Source: Picocystis sp. L7
Lineage: Eukaryota > Chlorophyta > Picocystophyceae > Picocystales > Picocystaceae
NCBI GenBank assembly: GCA_020975725.1
Contig: QXJR01000023.1
Coordinates: 186,001 to 250,000 of the forward strand
Direction: 5' to 3'
Length of the DNA stretch: 64,000 nucleotides
Notes under the pieces: generated by a model
What the model saw: the letters and a program-made list of their open reading frames with translations, nothing else
Databases searched by the model: none
Told to the model about the DNA's origin: nothing
Program-made: the position numbers and the translations under genes
In this document: positions 11,663 to 21,500 of the stretch, piece after piece
Numbering within the stretch: the stretch's first letter is position 1
Layout: every line of letters begins with the position of its first letter

Positions 11663-12925
11663 ATGGCGCCCACATCGGACGCGCCTGGTGCCGCCCAGGC
11701 GATCGTCGTGGCGTTCCTGAAGCGGACGAGGGTATCCCAACCGTGGCAGAGCGGAACCTGCGGACCCAGGTACCTCTGGACCGACGCTTTCGCGGTGTGC
11801 TTGCTGCTGGGACTGCACTGGCGTGGGTTCAAGATCGATTGGGACAAAGAAGAACCCAAAGAAGCGGCCGTGGAACTCGTCAAAGGGGTCCATGGAGTGC
11901 TGGGAAAGAAGAGGGTCGAAGGAGGGCGTGGTTTCGCCGGCACCAGCTCCTATTCCGAAACGGAAGGATGGCTCAGCCAGGATCGGAACCAACCGACGGC
12001 ACGAGGATTGCGGATAGGAAAGAAGCTGCCCGAGAGGAAGCTGCAAGAACCTTACGATGAGGAACTCGAATGGGAAAGAGACGGACAGTACTTCCACTAC
12101 CTCACCAAATGGATGCACGCTCTCGCACAGCTGGCAGCAGCGACCAACAACAGCAAATACGCCATCCAAGCGGCACAGCTCATTAAAGGAGTCCACTGGG
12201 AGTTTGCTCGGGGAAAACCTGGAGGGAGACACTTGGCCTGGAAGATGAGCACGGACCTTTCTCGGGCACTCGTCCCCACGCAGGGTCACACCGATCCACT
12301 GGATGGCTTCATCGCGTATCGACACGTGCAAGCTACTCTCCTGTACTTTGGGCTGGGCGGCAAATATTCCTTGGAGAGTGAGATCGAAGACATCTACTCG
12401 ATGGTGAAGGGAAAGCGGTTTGACACGTCTGATGTGCTGGGGATCGGGTGCCTGTTGGCAGATGCATGCAAGGTCATGCATCTTTGCATCCGTCGAAATA
12501 CCTTGGGCGGGGATGGCTATGACAAGGAACTCCCCAAGCTGCTGGTGGGCCTGCTGCGGGACGCACAGACCGGACTCGTGCGGGTCGCAGACGATGCGTT
12601 TAGGCAACCTGCAAACCACAGGTTGGCGTTCAGAGAGTTTGGTCTATCCACCGGTTTGCAGGCTTTGCCGCTGATGCAGAAGTTGCTTCTCGAGCTGCAG
12701 CAGGCCCCAGAAAAGCGCGGGTTATCGAAGACCGATGTGCAGCAGGTCGAGTCCTTGCTGAGTCACTTGATCGAAAACCACTTTTGGATGGTCCAGGCGA
12801 TTCACGATTACTGGGCCGTCGACGAGCATCGTCGAGGCAGTTCCTGGATTTCCCATTTAGACATCAACGAGGTGATGTGGGCCACTTCCTTGGTTCCGGA
12901 TGGTTTCTTGGAAATGCTATTCTGA
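11663..12925 (+). CDS. Unassigned protein, possible six-hairpin (alpha/alpha barrel) enzyme
   Basis: 420 residues from the ATG at 11663, chosen because it lies just before the first sequence that looks structured; 11351 is the alternative. Recurrent helix pairs with aromatic motifs are visible: GPRYLWTDAFAVCLLLGLHW near residue 30, then a Gln-Tyr-Phe-His-Tyr-Leu plus Trp-Met-His-Ala block near 150, then RHLAWKMSTDLSR, and DPLDGFIAYRHVQ. This pattern of Trp/His/Asp-lined helices resembles uncharacterised six-hairpin glycosidase-like proteins of bacteria and algae. No catalytic residue can be assigned, and I do not claim a reaction. There is no signal peptide with the chosen start. It is followed co-directionally by MPS1. 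Confidence 0.7.
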   Translation: MAPTSDAPGAAQAIVVAFLKRTRVSQPWQSGTCGPRYLWTDAFAVCLLLGLHWRGFKIDWDKEEPKEAAVELVKGVHGVLGKKRVEGGRGFAGTSSYSETEGWLSQDRNQPTARGLRIGKKLPERKLQEPYDEELEWERDGQYFHYLTKWMHALAQLAAATNNSKYAIQAAQLIKGVHWEFARGKPGGRHLAWKMSTDLSRALVPTQGHTDPLDGFIAYRHVQATLLYFGLGGKYSLESEIEDIYSMVKGKRFDTSDVLGIGCLLADACKVMHLCIRRNTLGGDGYDKELPKLLVGLLRDAQTGLVRVADDAFRQPANHRLAFREFGLSTGLQALPLMQKLLLELQQAPEKRGLSKTDVQQVESLLSHLIENHFWMVQAIHDYWAVDEHRRGSSWISHLDINEVMWATSLVPDGFLEMLF

Positions 12926-13459
12926 TCTCGTGGCTTTCGCCCAAAGGCGCCCCACGCTATGCATCCTACTTCCTTTGCTCCTTAGGATCTGGGTCTCCCC
13001 TTTCTTGCAGTCTCGAAGATCCTGCTGCATGTGGATCTCCATCCGGTCCCTCCTTCTCCTTTCCACAGCGCTTGTCCCAGTTGGTTTCTTGGACACGTTT
13101 CTTGGATCCCGCGAACAACAATGGCTCTCCCCTCGGCCCTCCTGCCCGCCCTGAATCGGATTCAAACCTCCAACGGTCACCTGTCGGACCAGGGGAGCCA
13201 GCCAAAGGACCCAACCGGCCCACTACTTCACGCCCGCAGAGGACCGTATAGGGAAACGTCCCAATCCTCTGCGCTTCATGCACCTGAGGTTCCGGCCACG
13301 CGAGAGGAGCGTACCATATCCCGTGGAGGAGTCGTGTGCGAAGACTCACACGTCCTCGGCAGGTACTGGCGAGAAGGAACCAGGAGTGACCAGGGACGTC
13401 CGATCGTGCTTTGGTCATTTCGCGATCGGTCGCACGCGCGTGCGCGCGCATCGAGCACG

Positions 13460-16327
13460 ATGTACGTGCTGGAGGACAAGGAGAACGTGGCTCCGAGGCA
13501 CGGAACGGGACCCACGCCCTCCTCGTCCGCGAAAAAACGCGGAGAGCTGCGCCATCCGCTCGCTCCTCGCCGCGCCAACGCCTCGGCCAAAACGGAAGCG
13601 TCCTGGAGCAAAGCACGTGCACACTCGTGGTCGGAGGAGGTGGAAGCGTTCCTGAAGAGAGAGGAAGTGCGTAACGATGTCGAGGCAATGCGTCTGGCCA
13701 GAAATCTGCGCCAGGATCCTAAAGAACCGAAGGCCTGGAAGGACTTCCTCGCTCACGCCGAGGGGAAAATCGCTGCAAGCGAAAAGGACGTGCAGATGCA
13801 CAAGCTCTTCGCCTGGGCCAAGGATACCGTGCCGACGTCTGGTAACCGAGACTGCGAAGATTACATCTTCCTATGGGTAGGCTTCGTGAGGAGACAGATG
13901 CTGCGAAATGAAGACGATGCGAGCGAGACGTTCCAATCCCTGAAGCTCAACCGCATAGGGGAACGAAGTGCAGCTCTATACGTGGAGTGGGCGAGGTTGG
14001 AGATGCGACTGGGAGATTTGAACAAAGCGAGAAAAAGAATAAAGGCAGGTCTCAAGGCAGATGCCCGCCCGATTGAGCTTCTCGACCGAATGAACACCGA
14101 GCTGGATACTGCGAAACCATGCCCTCGCTCAAATGGCCAGCCACCTTCGGCAACACCGTCGGCTTCGAAGTCCTCCTGGATTGCATCCCGAATTCAGGCA
14201 GGCAACAAAACAATGTCTCCAAGCACTACAGGAGCATCGCACCTCATGCCTGGTACCTTGACTCCTCTAGGCGCCCACAGGGTGAATGGCACCCCATGTG
14301 CGAGTAGTGCGACCCCGACGAGTTTCTTTCTGTCGTCCAGAAGGGGACAAGAATACTCGAAGTACAGGACTTTGACGGGGCCCTTTGATGTACGGAAAGA
14401 TCGCCACGAAAGTAGCAGCAGCGGAGGTGGTGCGTCTGACGGCAGTAGTGCTAAGGTCAAGGAAAACAAGCCGAATGCTGCCGATGAGGATTCGGTCGCA
14501 CTGTGCAAGAGAAGCAAAGTGTTTGGCGTGGGCACCAATTCCAGCTTACATTCTTCTGAATCTGTGCCAGGCACGCGTTATGGGAGTAGAATGGATGGCA
14601 AGGGTGGTGCGTTGCCAACCAGTGTGGAGGCGCCTGAACCAGACAAGGAACAGCATGCCGGAGGATCAAACAAGGGTGATGGAGTTCACACTTGTTCTGC
14701 ACCATGCCTATCATCTGTTCCCGTTGAGGGTGGGGTGGTCAGACACAACAAAGGATATCGTGCATCTCCATTAGACGGCACAGGCACAGCCGCTTGCCAT
14801 CCCGAGACTGCCAAGTCTGGTGATACCCAGGGTGACAGAAAATGCAGTGGGGTAGAACATCCTCCTTTACACTCAGTCAGGGAATTCGACCACCAGGATG
14901 GCTTTGGGAATGAGAATATCAATCCGTTGGTTACAAGCGACAGGCGGTCCTGTCCTGCAGATGGACCCATCAGAGATGTGAATCTACCGCGCAGTAGGAA
15001 GATAAGCCCTCAGGAACAATGCCCGGACAACGTTGCGTCAGACAAGCTGCAGGCCAGAACAGCAGACCGGCCAGAGCCGTCATCTGAGCAATCACTGGCT
15101 CAGTTGACATCTAGGTCGCGCACTGCTCGGCTGGCTAACTTGCATGCGCCTGCTCATCATGTGGACAGAAAGAAAGAGCAGGACCGCAATGGATCAGAGG
15201 CAGTTCAGCATAAAACTTCTCTTCCTTCCACACATGGGGCAGCCATGAAAGAAGCACCCCAAACATCGGCTTCAGAGGAGCAAACCATTTTGGTGAGAAA
15301 CAAAGCATATACCATACTGGAGTGTGTGGGAAAGGGAGGGAGCAGCAAGGTTTACAAGGTTATGGCTGGAAATCGCAAGATATATGCGCTCAAACGCATC
15401 AAATTATCTAATCGCGACAAGGAAGCAGCGTCGGGCTTTTTAGATGAAATCACGTTGCTACGAAGGCTGCGTGGCCACCACAACATCATCCAACTTATCG
15501 ATGCCGAGGTGTTGGGAAGGGAAGGGATCATTCTTATGGTGCTTGAGTATGGGGACATCGATCTTGCTCGCCTCTTACAGAAACGCGTGAAGGCAAGGAA
15601 TGAAGGCGAGGCAGCGATAGATGACAATTTTTTACGTCTGTACTGGCAGCAGATGCTGGAAGCCGTCCAAACAATTCACAAGGAGAGAATTGTGCATTCA
15701 GATCTAAAACCTGCAAATTTCCTGTTTGTAGAGGGGCAGCTGAAACTTATTGACTTCGGTATCGCAAAAACCATGAAGGACAGCAACACAACAAGCATCA
15801 TGAGAGAGTCACAAGTGGGTACCCTCAACTACATGTCCCCAGAATCCATTCTCTCTGGAAACGGGGGAACTGGCCATAAGGTTGGTCGTCCATCAGATGT
15901 TTGGGCGCTGGGATGCATTTTCTACCAGATGGTGTACGGACACACACCATTCAGCCACCTGCCATTTATCCAGAAGCTGCATGCTATCACCGATAACAGC
16001 CACGAGATATCCTTCCCAGCTGTACCCAATCCCCATGCCATGGATGTGATGAAGCGCTGTCTGGATCGCAACCCCAAAAGAAGGATTACCATTCCCCAAC
16101 TATTGGCACACCCCTTCTTGCATCCTGAGACGGTCGCACCGACAAGCTCAGGCAACAGCATATCCGTGGAGCAACTGCAGCATATTCTCTCCCACTTTGC
16201 ACAGGGCCTTGGGGATCGAAGCCTAAGCGAAGTCTCACAGGAAATACTTCAACAAATTTCCGAAGGCAAAGCCATGGATCTGTCGCGTCTGATGCCTAGC
16301 AACGAAGCAGACAAGCATCACCTATGA
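13460..16327 (+). CDS. MPS1: Spindle-checkpoint dual-specificity kinase MPS1/TTK
   Basis: 955 residues from the ATG at 13460; the upstream open frame has a low-complexity lead that is probably leader. Residues 7-9 are KEN within MYVLEDKENVAP, an APC/C degron. Residues about 58-216 form the MPS1-type TPR domain, ending GDLNKARKRIKAGLKADARP. A long disordered Ser-rich linker follows. The kinase domain (about 615-895) has GKGGSSKVYK, catalytic Lys644, HSDLKPANFLF with Asp near 748, DFG near 765, and the MPS1 hallmark activation loop SQVGTLNYMSPE. LLAHPFLHP closes the domain. Known: MPS1 phosphorylates KNL1 MELT motifs to recruit BUB1/BUBR1 at unattached kinetochores. The TPR domain helps localise it. 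Confidence 0.95.
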   Translation: MYVLEDKENVAPRHGTGPTPSSSAKKRGELRHPLAPRRANASAKTEASWSKARAHSWSEEVEAFLKREEVRNDVEAMRLARNLRQDPKEPKAWKDFLAHAEGKIAASEKDVQMHKLFAWAKDTVPTSGNRDCEDYIFLWVGFVRRQMLRNEDDASETFQSLKLNRIGERSAALYVEWARLEMRLGDLNKARKRIKAGLKADARPIELLDRMNTELDTAKPCPRSNGQPPSATPSASKSSWIASRIQAGNKTMSPSTTGASHLMPGTLTPLGAHRVNGTPCASSATPTSFFLSSRRGQEYSKYRTLTGPFDVRKDRHESSSSGGGASDGSSAKVKENKPNAADEDSVALCKRSKVFGVGTNSSLHSSESVPGTRYGSRMDGKGGALPTSVEAPEPDKEQHAGGSNKGDGVHTCSAPCLSSVPVEGGVVRHNKGYRASPLDGTGTAACHPETAKSGDTQGDRKCSGVEHPPLHSVREFDHQDGFGNENINPLVTSDRRSCPADGPIRDVNLPRSRKISPQEQCPDNVASDKLQARTADRPEPSSEQSLAQLTSRSRTARLANLHAPAHHVDRKKEQDRNGSEAVQHKTSLPSTHGAAMKEAPQTSASEEQTILVRNKAYTILECVGKGGSSKVYKVMAGNRKIYALKRIKLSNRDKEAASGFLDEITLLRRLRGHHNIIQLIDAEVLGREGIILMVLEYGDIDLARLLQKRVKARNEGEAAIDDNFLRLYWQQMLEAVQTIHKERIVHSDLKPANFLFVEGQLKLIDFGIAKTMKDSNTTSIMRESQVGTLNYMSPESILSGNGGTGHKVGRPSDVWALGCIFYQMVYGHTPFSHLPFIQKLHAITDNSHEISFPAVPNPHAMDVMKRCLDRNPKRRITIPQLLAHPFLHPETVAPTSSGNSISVEQLQHILSHFAQGLGDRSLSEVSQEILQQISEGKAMDLSRLMPSNEADKHHL

Positions 16328-16718
16328 ACATACCTCAAGCAACACAGACAACGTATGCTTGGCTGCCTGGACCGGCCTTTTCCTACAATTTTGCTCAATC
16401 CGGCATGTTTTGCATTGCGCTGAATGGTTGCGTCTTGGTGTGACGAGGCCAGGGACAAACATGGAGGGTCAGCGTTGAAATAAACCGTCCTTTTTGTGGT
16501 CGTGGTCATCTTCCAAACCGGGACCAGTGGGGAGGTATTGGACCAGGCAGCTCCCCAACGATGTACTCGGGGTCGGTCAATCGAATCGCCTCATCTGGAC
16601 CCCCCAAAGACTTCCTACCCTACCCAGTCTTGATCCACTGGAACAATTTGTCTCAGTTGGTGAATGCAGCATGCGGTTGTTTCCATACCTTCCCTCGCGA
16701 CAGTATGTTCACTTCACG

Positions 16719-17552
16719 TTACAGACTTCGCCTCGCATGAATTTTTTCGGCCTCTTGCTGGATTCTCCAGGCTCGTATCACGTTGCGCTGCATTCGGTCC
16801 ATCCTTTCTTTGATAGCCAGCATCACTGCTGCTTGCAGCACTGTCTTGAAGAGCTGTTCTTTCAGGCCTCTGTACCATCCGGCCATCCCTTCCTTTCGGT
16901 ACACGTCCACCAGCACCTGGAACAAGTTCCCAGGCGTTCGCTTGAGCTGTTGGAGCACCTTGGCTCGCACCAGTGGATAGGTGGTGATCGTAGCGATGCA
17001 TTTGGATGCCGCTCCCACGACGAACGCGGCGATCGTTCCCACCTCCGCGTCTTGGCCTCGTCTTCTCGCCTTCCTTTCCACCACCTTCCTGCGCATGGCT
17101 TCGTACGCCACGTACTGCACCACAGGGTTGACGGTGAGCACCATGGCGGCCGTCCATCCGCTCTCCTTCTTCTCTGCAACCTCATCTTCGTCCTCCTCCA
17201 TCTGCACCTGCTGGCGCGTCGCCCAGGTGTCCATGCCGTGCGTAGCGCACACCGTCGCCATGGCGGCCAGGAAGGCGCTCGTGGCGTCCTTTCCCCTCCA
17301 TCCGTCCCTCGCGGTGCGCCTGGCGATGGCGTACGCGTAAAAAAACACGAACTGCGCGCACGCCGCGTGCGCCGACTTGGCCAGCGCTCCCGCCAAAAAA
17401 CCGAGCTTCCCGCGCTTTTTCGGACCGGTTCCAGCCTGCCTTCTCGTCTTGGCTTCGTCCAGGGGATACAACAGCACGCAGGCGCATGCTGCACCGATGG
17501 ATCCGGAAGCTGCTGCCACCAAAGACTCCAGGACCACGTGGTCCTTGGCCAT
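16719..17552 (-). CDS. Peroxisomal-type mitochondrial carrier family protein (PMP34/PXN-like)
   Basis: 277 residues from the ATG at 17552; the open frame upstream to 17960 is not typical of carriers. It has three repeats of two helices each. The first carrier signature is YPLDEAKTR and the third is TYPLVRAKV. The second is degenerate (GMDTWATRQQ, lacking the usual Pro). NPVVQYVAYE and YRGLKEQLFKTVLQAAVM are the features shared with SLC25A17/PMP34 and plant PXN. Known: these exchange CoA, NAD, FAD or adenine nucleotides across the peroxisomal membrane. Inferred: peroxisomal location here, by family only. It would supply cofactors for peroxisomal enzymes such as the AAE3-OXC fusion in this window. 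It converges on MPS1. Confidence 0.85.
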   Translation of the reverse strand: MAKDHVVLESLVAAASGSIGAACACVLLYPLDEAKTRRQAGTGPKKRGKLGFLAGALAKSAHAACAQFVFFYAYAIARRTARDGWRGKDATSAFLAAMATVCATHGMDTWATRQQVQMEEDEDEVAEKKESGWTAAMVLTVNPVVQYVAYEAMRRKVVERKARRRGQDAEVGTIAAFVVGAASKCIATITTYPLVRAKVLQQLKRTPGNLFQVLVDVYRKEGMAGWYRGLKEQLFKTVLQAAVMLAIKERMDRMQRNVIRAWRIQQEAEKIHARRSL

Positions 17553-18484
17553 GGCGGACGTGGGGAACGCGTGTGGCTGGGAAACGAAGCAAGGATGGAC
17601 AACAAGTCGTTGTGCGACGAAGAAATGCACCTGCTCGACGATGGGGAAGCTGTACCCATCGAAGCCCTGTCCACGAGGACGTGTGCGAGCTCGTGCTCGT
17701 CGACCCTGCCTTTCACTCGCGTGCGAACGCCGTGGATGAAGTCGACGCTTCACCTCCTCCGTGTGTCCAAGCGAGCGTAGGAGCCGATTTCCAAGGGCTT
17801 GGAAAGAGACCGGGCGCGTTGGAAGCATCGATGGACGCGATACCGAGGCATTACCATTGATGTACTGTTCTGTTGGAAAGTGGGAACGCAAGCTTGTCGC
17901 TAGACATGAACACCTCCATCGTACCTCCATCCCCTCCTCCCGGTTTGACGATGCTTTCATTTGCCATCTTCAACCATGCACTTATCGGCAAAGCGTCTTC
18001 TTGTGCCGTCCCACCCACCTGCAACATATCCCATCCATCTGCGTCCTTCCGTGAAGCCAGTTGCATCCACGGCCCATGCAAGCTTGTGACTGTGTTCGCC
18101 TCGCTTGTCCATCCACACCCCTTCGTTGGCCGCCGACGGGCCACATGGATGCCGACCCCCGCTCGTTCGCTTGTCATCCCCCTGGCATGCATGGGCTCGT
18201 AACCAATCGCCTTGTCTCTCCCTTTGCTGGTTTGCTACCCTCCTACCCGCGCTCTCTCTCATGCATCCACCTCTCTCGATCTGTCTGCGTCCATCTCTCC
18301 CTGCCACACACCTTCTCCCTCTCTCTCTCATTCTGTCTCTCTGTGTGTCTCTCTCTCTCTCTCTCTCTCTCCCTCTCATTCTGTCTCTGTCTCTCTCTCT
18401 CTCTCTCTGTGTGTCTCTCTCTCTCTCTCCCTCTCATTCTGTCTCTGTCTCTCTCTCTCTCTCTCTGTGTGTCTCTCTCTCTCT

Positions 18485-18524
<40 letters not shown>

Positions 18525-18899
18525 CTGTCTCTCTGTCTCTGTCTCTCTGTGTGTGTTTCTCTCTCTCTCTCTCTCTCATTCTGTCTCTCTCTCTCTCATT
18601 CTGTCTCTCTCTCTCTCTCCCTCTCATTCTGTCTCTCTCTGTCAGTAACTCTCTCTCTCTGTCAGACGCCCCCCCGATCGCCCTCACTCAGATCCCTCTG
18701 GATCCTGCTGCGGGTGGTCCCTGTCGATGCCCCCCTTCTCTTCCCACACGCACGATCTCCGGGGCGTTTCGATCGTGTGGCGACGGTTCGTCTGCCCCCC
18801 GCCACGTGTCCTTCGTTCCCCCCGCCTTCCCGCGTTTTTCTGGCGTCTTCGGAGGCGCGCTTCTCGCTGGTTTGCGCTTCGTTGCTGCGCCTGCGAGCG
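17553..18899. other. Divergent spacer between the carrier and TPR-J genes
   Basis: About 1.3 kb between the divergent starts. It contains the TC microsatellite (18311-18665) and flanking GC-rich leader sequence. The Ser/Leu-rich open frames across the microsatellite are artefacts of its composition. Confidence 0.6.
18311..18665. repeat. TC/AG microsatellite
   Basis: About 350 bp of CT dinucleotides broken at intervals by CATTCTGT and GTGTGT blocks. It lies 235 bp upstream of the TPR/J-domain start codon, so it is probably in the promoter or leader. Polypyrimidine tracts of this length can act as GAGA-type promoter elements and are prone to length change. Confidence 0.95.
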
Positions 18900-20522
18900 A
18901 TGGACGCTTCAGGAGCGTTTCCACGCCATCAGGTGGATCCTTCGCCGTCGCCAGTGGAAGCAGGAGCGCTCTGGCGACACGCGAAACTGCAGGAGTTCGT
19001 GCGCCAGGCCCGACGCCTCGGACTCGAAGCGTCGCCGGCGTTCGAAGAGGCGTGGAAGGAGCTGCAGGAACGAAGCGAACGGCTGGACGAGCTTGCAGAA
19101 CGGCAGGAGAGCGGCGAACAACCACGTCCTTGGTGGGCGGACGGCGAATACGACGCCTCCAAGGCCTCGCGGGTGGCCGCCGCCGGACACGAACACTACC
19201 AAAACAGGAGGAACGAAGAAGCACTCACCAAGTTCACAGAAGCTGCCAGGCTTGCGCCGCAGTGCGACACGCACCATGCGAACCGTGCGGCCGCCGCCAT
19301 GCGTCTCCAGCGATGGGACCTGGCCGCAGAAGCCGCAGAAGATGCGCTGCGGATCCGTCCGGATGGTTGGAAGGCAAGGATACGTGCTGGTGAAGCGAGA
19401 AAGAGATTGGGAGACCTCCCACAAGCCATCCAGCACTTCAAAAAGGCACTCCAGGTGGATCCAAACCATCCCAGAGCGCGCCGGGGCTGGGAGGAAGCCA
19501 CCGCAGCACTGGAACGAGAAGAAGAAGATCGGAGGAGAGAAAGGGAACAAGCAAGAAAAGGTGCAAGAAAGGGATTGGAGCTGTGCCTGGAAACAGACGA
19601 AGAGGCCGCAGTGCTCCTGCATACTGCAGAGGAGATGCTCAAGGCCCAACCAAAGCTGGAGGCGGCAAAGATCGCCAAAGTGGAAGCCTTGATCCTCTGT
19701 AGGAGATACGAAGATGCACAGGAATTCGCTACAAGGTTGACAGAAGGCCTAGATAGGACGCGCCTCCTAGTTGAAATCAAATGGAGGAGCGCAGGAAACG
19801 TACACGAGGCTTGGGAGGAGATGCGCAGGGCGTCGGGAGCGCAGGCATCAGAGTCCTGCCACCAGCTCATATTTGACCTGGAACGCATGGCCAAGGCTAC
19901 GAAACAGGCGGACGAGGCCTTGGAAGATGGGCGGTATCAGGATGCCATAGAGCTCTTTACCCTGGCCATGCAGCTGGATAGGAACCAAAGACCGGCGCCC
20001 ATTGCCTACAATGCACATCTCATGTACAAGCGTGCAGAGGCTCGCCAGGCCAGGGGCATGAGAGAGGAAGCACTGCAGGACCTCTGCCAGTGCCTGGATA
20101 TCTGTCCTGAGCTTTCAGAGGCCGTGAAAGCACGGGCATTGCTTTTGGAAGCTTGTGGTCGTTTTGAGGATGCACTTGCAGACCTCTTCCGCCTGCAAGA
20201 TCTGGACGCGTCTTCTCCTGGCTTGCTGGAGTCCATGGGACGCCTTGCTGCAGCATGTGAGCGGGGTGGTCCGAACGGCGGAGCAGCCCCAGCCGCCATG
20301 TTCGCCAGGGACGGGCTGGGAGAGTCTCACTGCGCAGTGCTGGAGGTTCCACCAGATGCAACCAGTGCAGAGGTGCGACGAGCATACCGAAGGTTAGCAG
20401 CACAGTGGCACCCGGACAAGTGGATGACCCACACAGAGGATGCCAGGAATGCGGCAGAGGTGCGCTTCCGTGAGATTCAAGTGGCCTACGAGGCCTTGAT
20501 GCCGCAGGATGGCAAGGTTTGA
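18900..20522 (+). CDS. TPR and J-domain co-chaperone, DNAJC7-like
   Basis: 540 residues from the ATG at 18900, the first ATG after the microsatellite leader. A charged helical N-terminus is followed by tandem TPR motifs. One array spans roughly 90-200, for example GHEHYQNRRNEEALTKFTEA and AIQHFKKALQVDPNHPRA. A second spans roughly 330-450 (ALEDGRYQDAIELFTLAMQL). The C-terminal J-domain (about 477-540) has the essential HPD at 504-506 in AAQWHPDKW. Known: DNAJC7/TPR2 and plant relatives bind Hsp70 and Hsp90 through TPRs and stimulate Hsp70 ATPase through the J-domain. The J-domain ends almost at the stop. TGTAA follows about 50 nt downstream. Confidence 0.92.
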   Translation: MDASGAFPRHQVDPSPSPVEAGALWRHAKLQEFVRQARRLGLEASPAFEEAWKELQERSERLDELAERQESGEQPRPWWADGEYDASKASRVAAAGHEHYQNRRNEEALTKFTEAARLAPQCDTHHANRAAAAMRLQRWDLAAEAAEDALRIRPDGWKARIRAGEARKRLGDLPQAIQHFKKALQVDPNHPRARRGWEEATAALEREEEDRRREREQARKGARKGLELCLETDEEAAVLLHTAEEMLKAQPKLEAAKIAKVEALILCRRYEDAQEFATRLTEGLDRTRLLVEIKWRSAGNVHEAWEEMRRASGAQASESCHQLIFDLERMAKATKQADEALEDGRYQDAIELFTLAMQLDRNQRPAPIAYNAHLMYKRAEARQARGMREEALQDLCQCLDICPELSEAVKARALLLEACGRFEDALADLFRLQDLDASSPGLLESMGRLAAACERGGPNGGAAPAAMFARDGLGESHCAVLEVPPDATSAEVRRAYRRLAAQWHPDKWMTHTEDARNAAEVRFREIQVAYEALMPQDGKV

Positions 20523-21500
20523 TGCGCTACAGGACAAGAACATGCAGCGTATAGTTTTAATGATGCCAACTCATGTGTAAGGCTTGCAACAGGTCATCGT
20601 TGCCTTGTCCTTTTGCTAAAAAGTGCAGTACGATTTTGCATCAGTGCAGCACTAGTATCTTTGAAATGGTAAATAATCCAGGCCATCTTTGTGCCCTTAC
20701 AGTGTAGATTGATGGACAATTTTGAGGTGTAATCCACCATTGGTTGGGAATCCTCTTCATTGTCAGGTGAAAGGCCTCGAAGGGCCGGCATCCGTGCCAC
20801 GATGCACGCGCATGGATGTTTCGTTTATTTCACCGCTGCGAGCATGGTCGTTTGCTTCAATCTTGGGCGATTCCAAAGCCGTGGCAATCGTTTTGCAGGG
20901 TGACCAGAAACGAGGACCCGCACGATACACAGAACCATTCACCAACGGAAAATCTTCATGCACCGAGCATCGATCTCCACATTCGTTTTGGGCGCGCAAA
21001 CGGCATGTTCATGTCCCAAAATCTCCGAATCGACTATGTCGTTGTGCAAGGACGGGAATACACCAGCTTTCCACGTGCCCTCTTGATCCTTCTGCAAACC
21101 ACTCTCCCTGGTTGGTCCTCCAAATCCTTTCGGTGTCGGGTTGGATGGTACGGAACATCCATGCACCCGCCTTTCTATGAACGGAGCAGGACTTCCCTGT
21201 CCAGTTGTTGGTGTGTCCAGTCTCTCATCCCTCCATCCTTCCCTGGCCATGTCCGATGGTTTCGATGCCTTTTTGCCTTCCTGGGGTTGGAGACCAGCCC
21301 AAGTAACGCCTTCAGGACACCTTCGGATTGGACGCCCTTGTGTCCGTACGGATCGCGCCCCAGGTATCCCTCGAACGTGTCGGGTTCGAACCGAGGCCAC
21401 GGTCTTGCGAGACTGGGGAGGTGGATCCCCTCGGGTGAGGTCACAACGGTCACGTGGGGCAGAGCCGTTGCCCCGCCTTCCGTACACGGGAGAAGGGAGG
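20523..21500. other. Intergenic, no gene seen
   Basis: About 1 kb after the TPR/J gene. Open frames run across it on both strands but have no domain and often lack ATG. A GGGTTCGAACC string near 21380 resembles a tRNA B-box but no cloverleaf forms. Confidence 0.45.

Noticed and set aside
16494-17780. 428-codon rightward open frame
   Set aside because: Antisense shadow of the PMP34-like carrier with no start of its own.
18061-18899. Ser/Leu-rich N-terminal extension of the TPR/J protein and a 393-codon overlapping frame
   Set aside because: Translation of the TC microsatellite; the conserved protein begins at the ATG at 18900.
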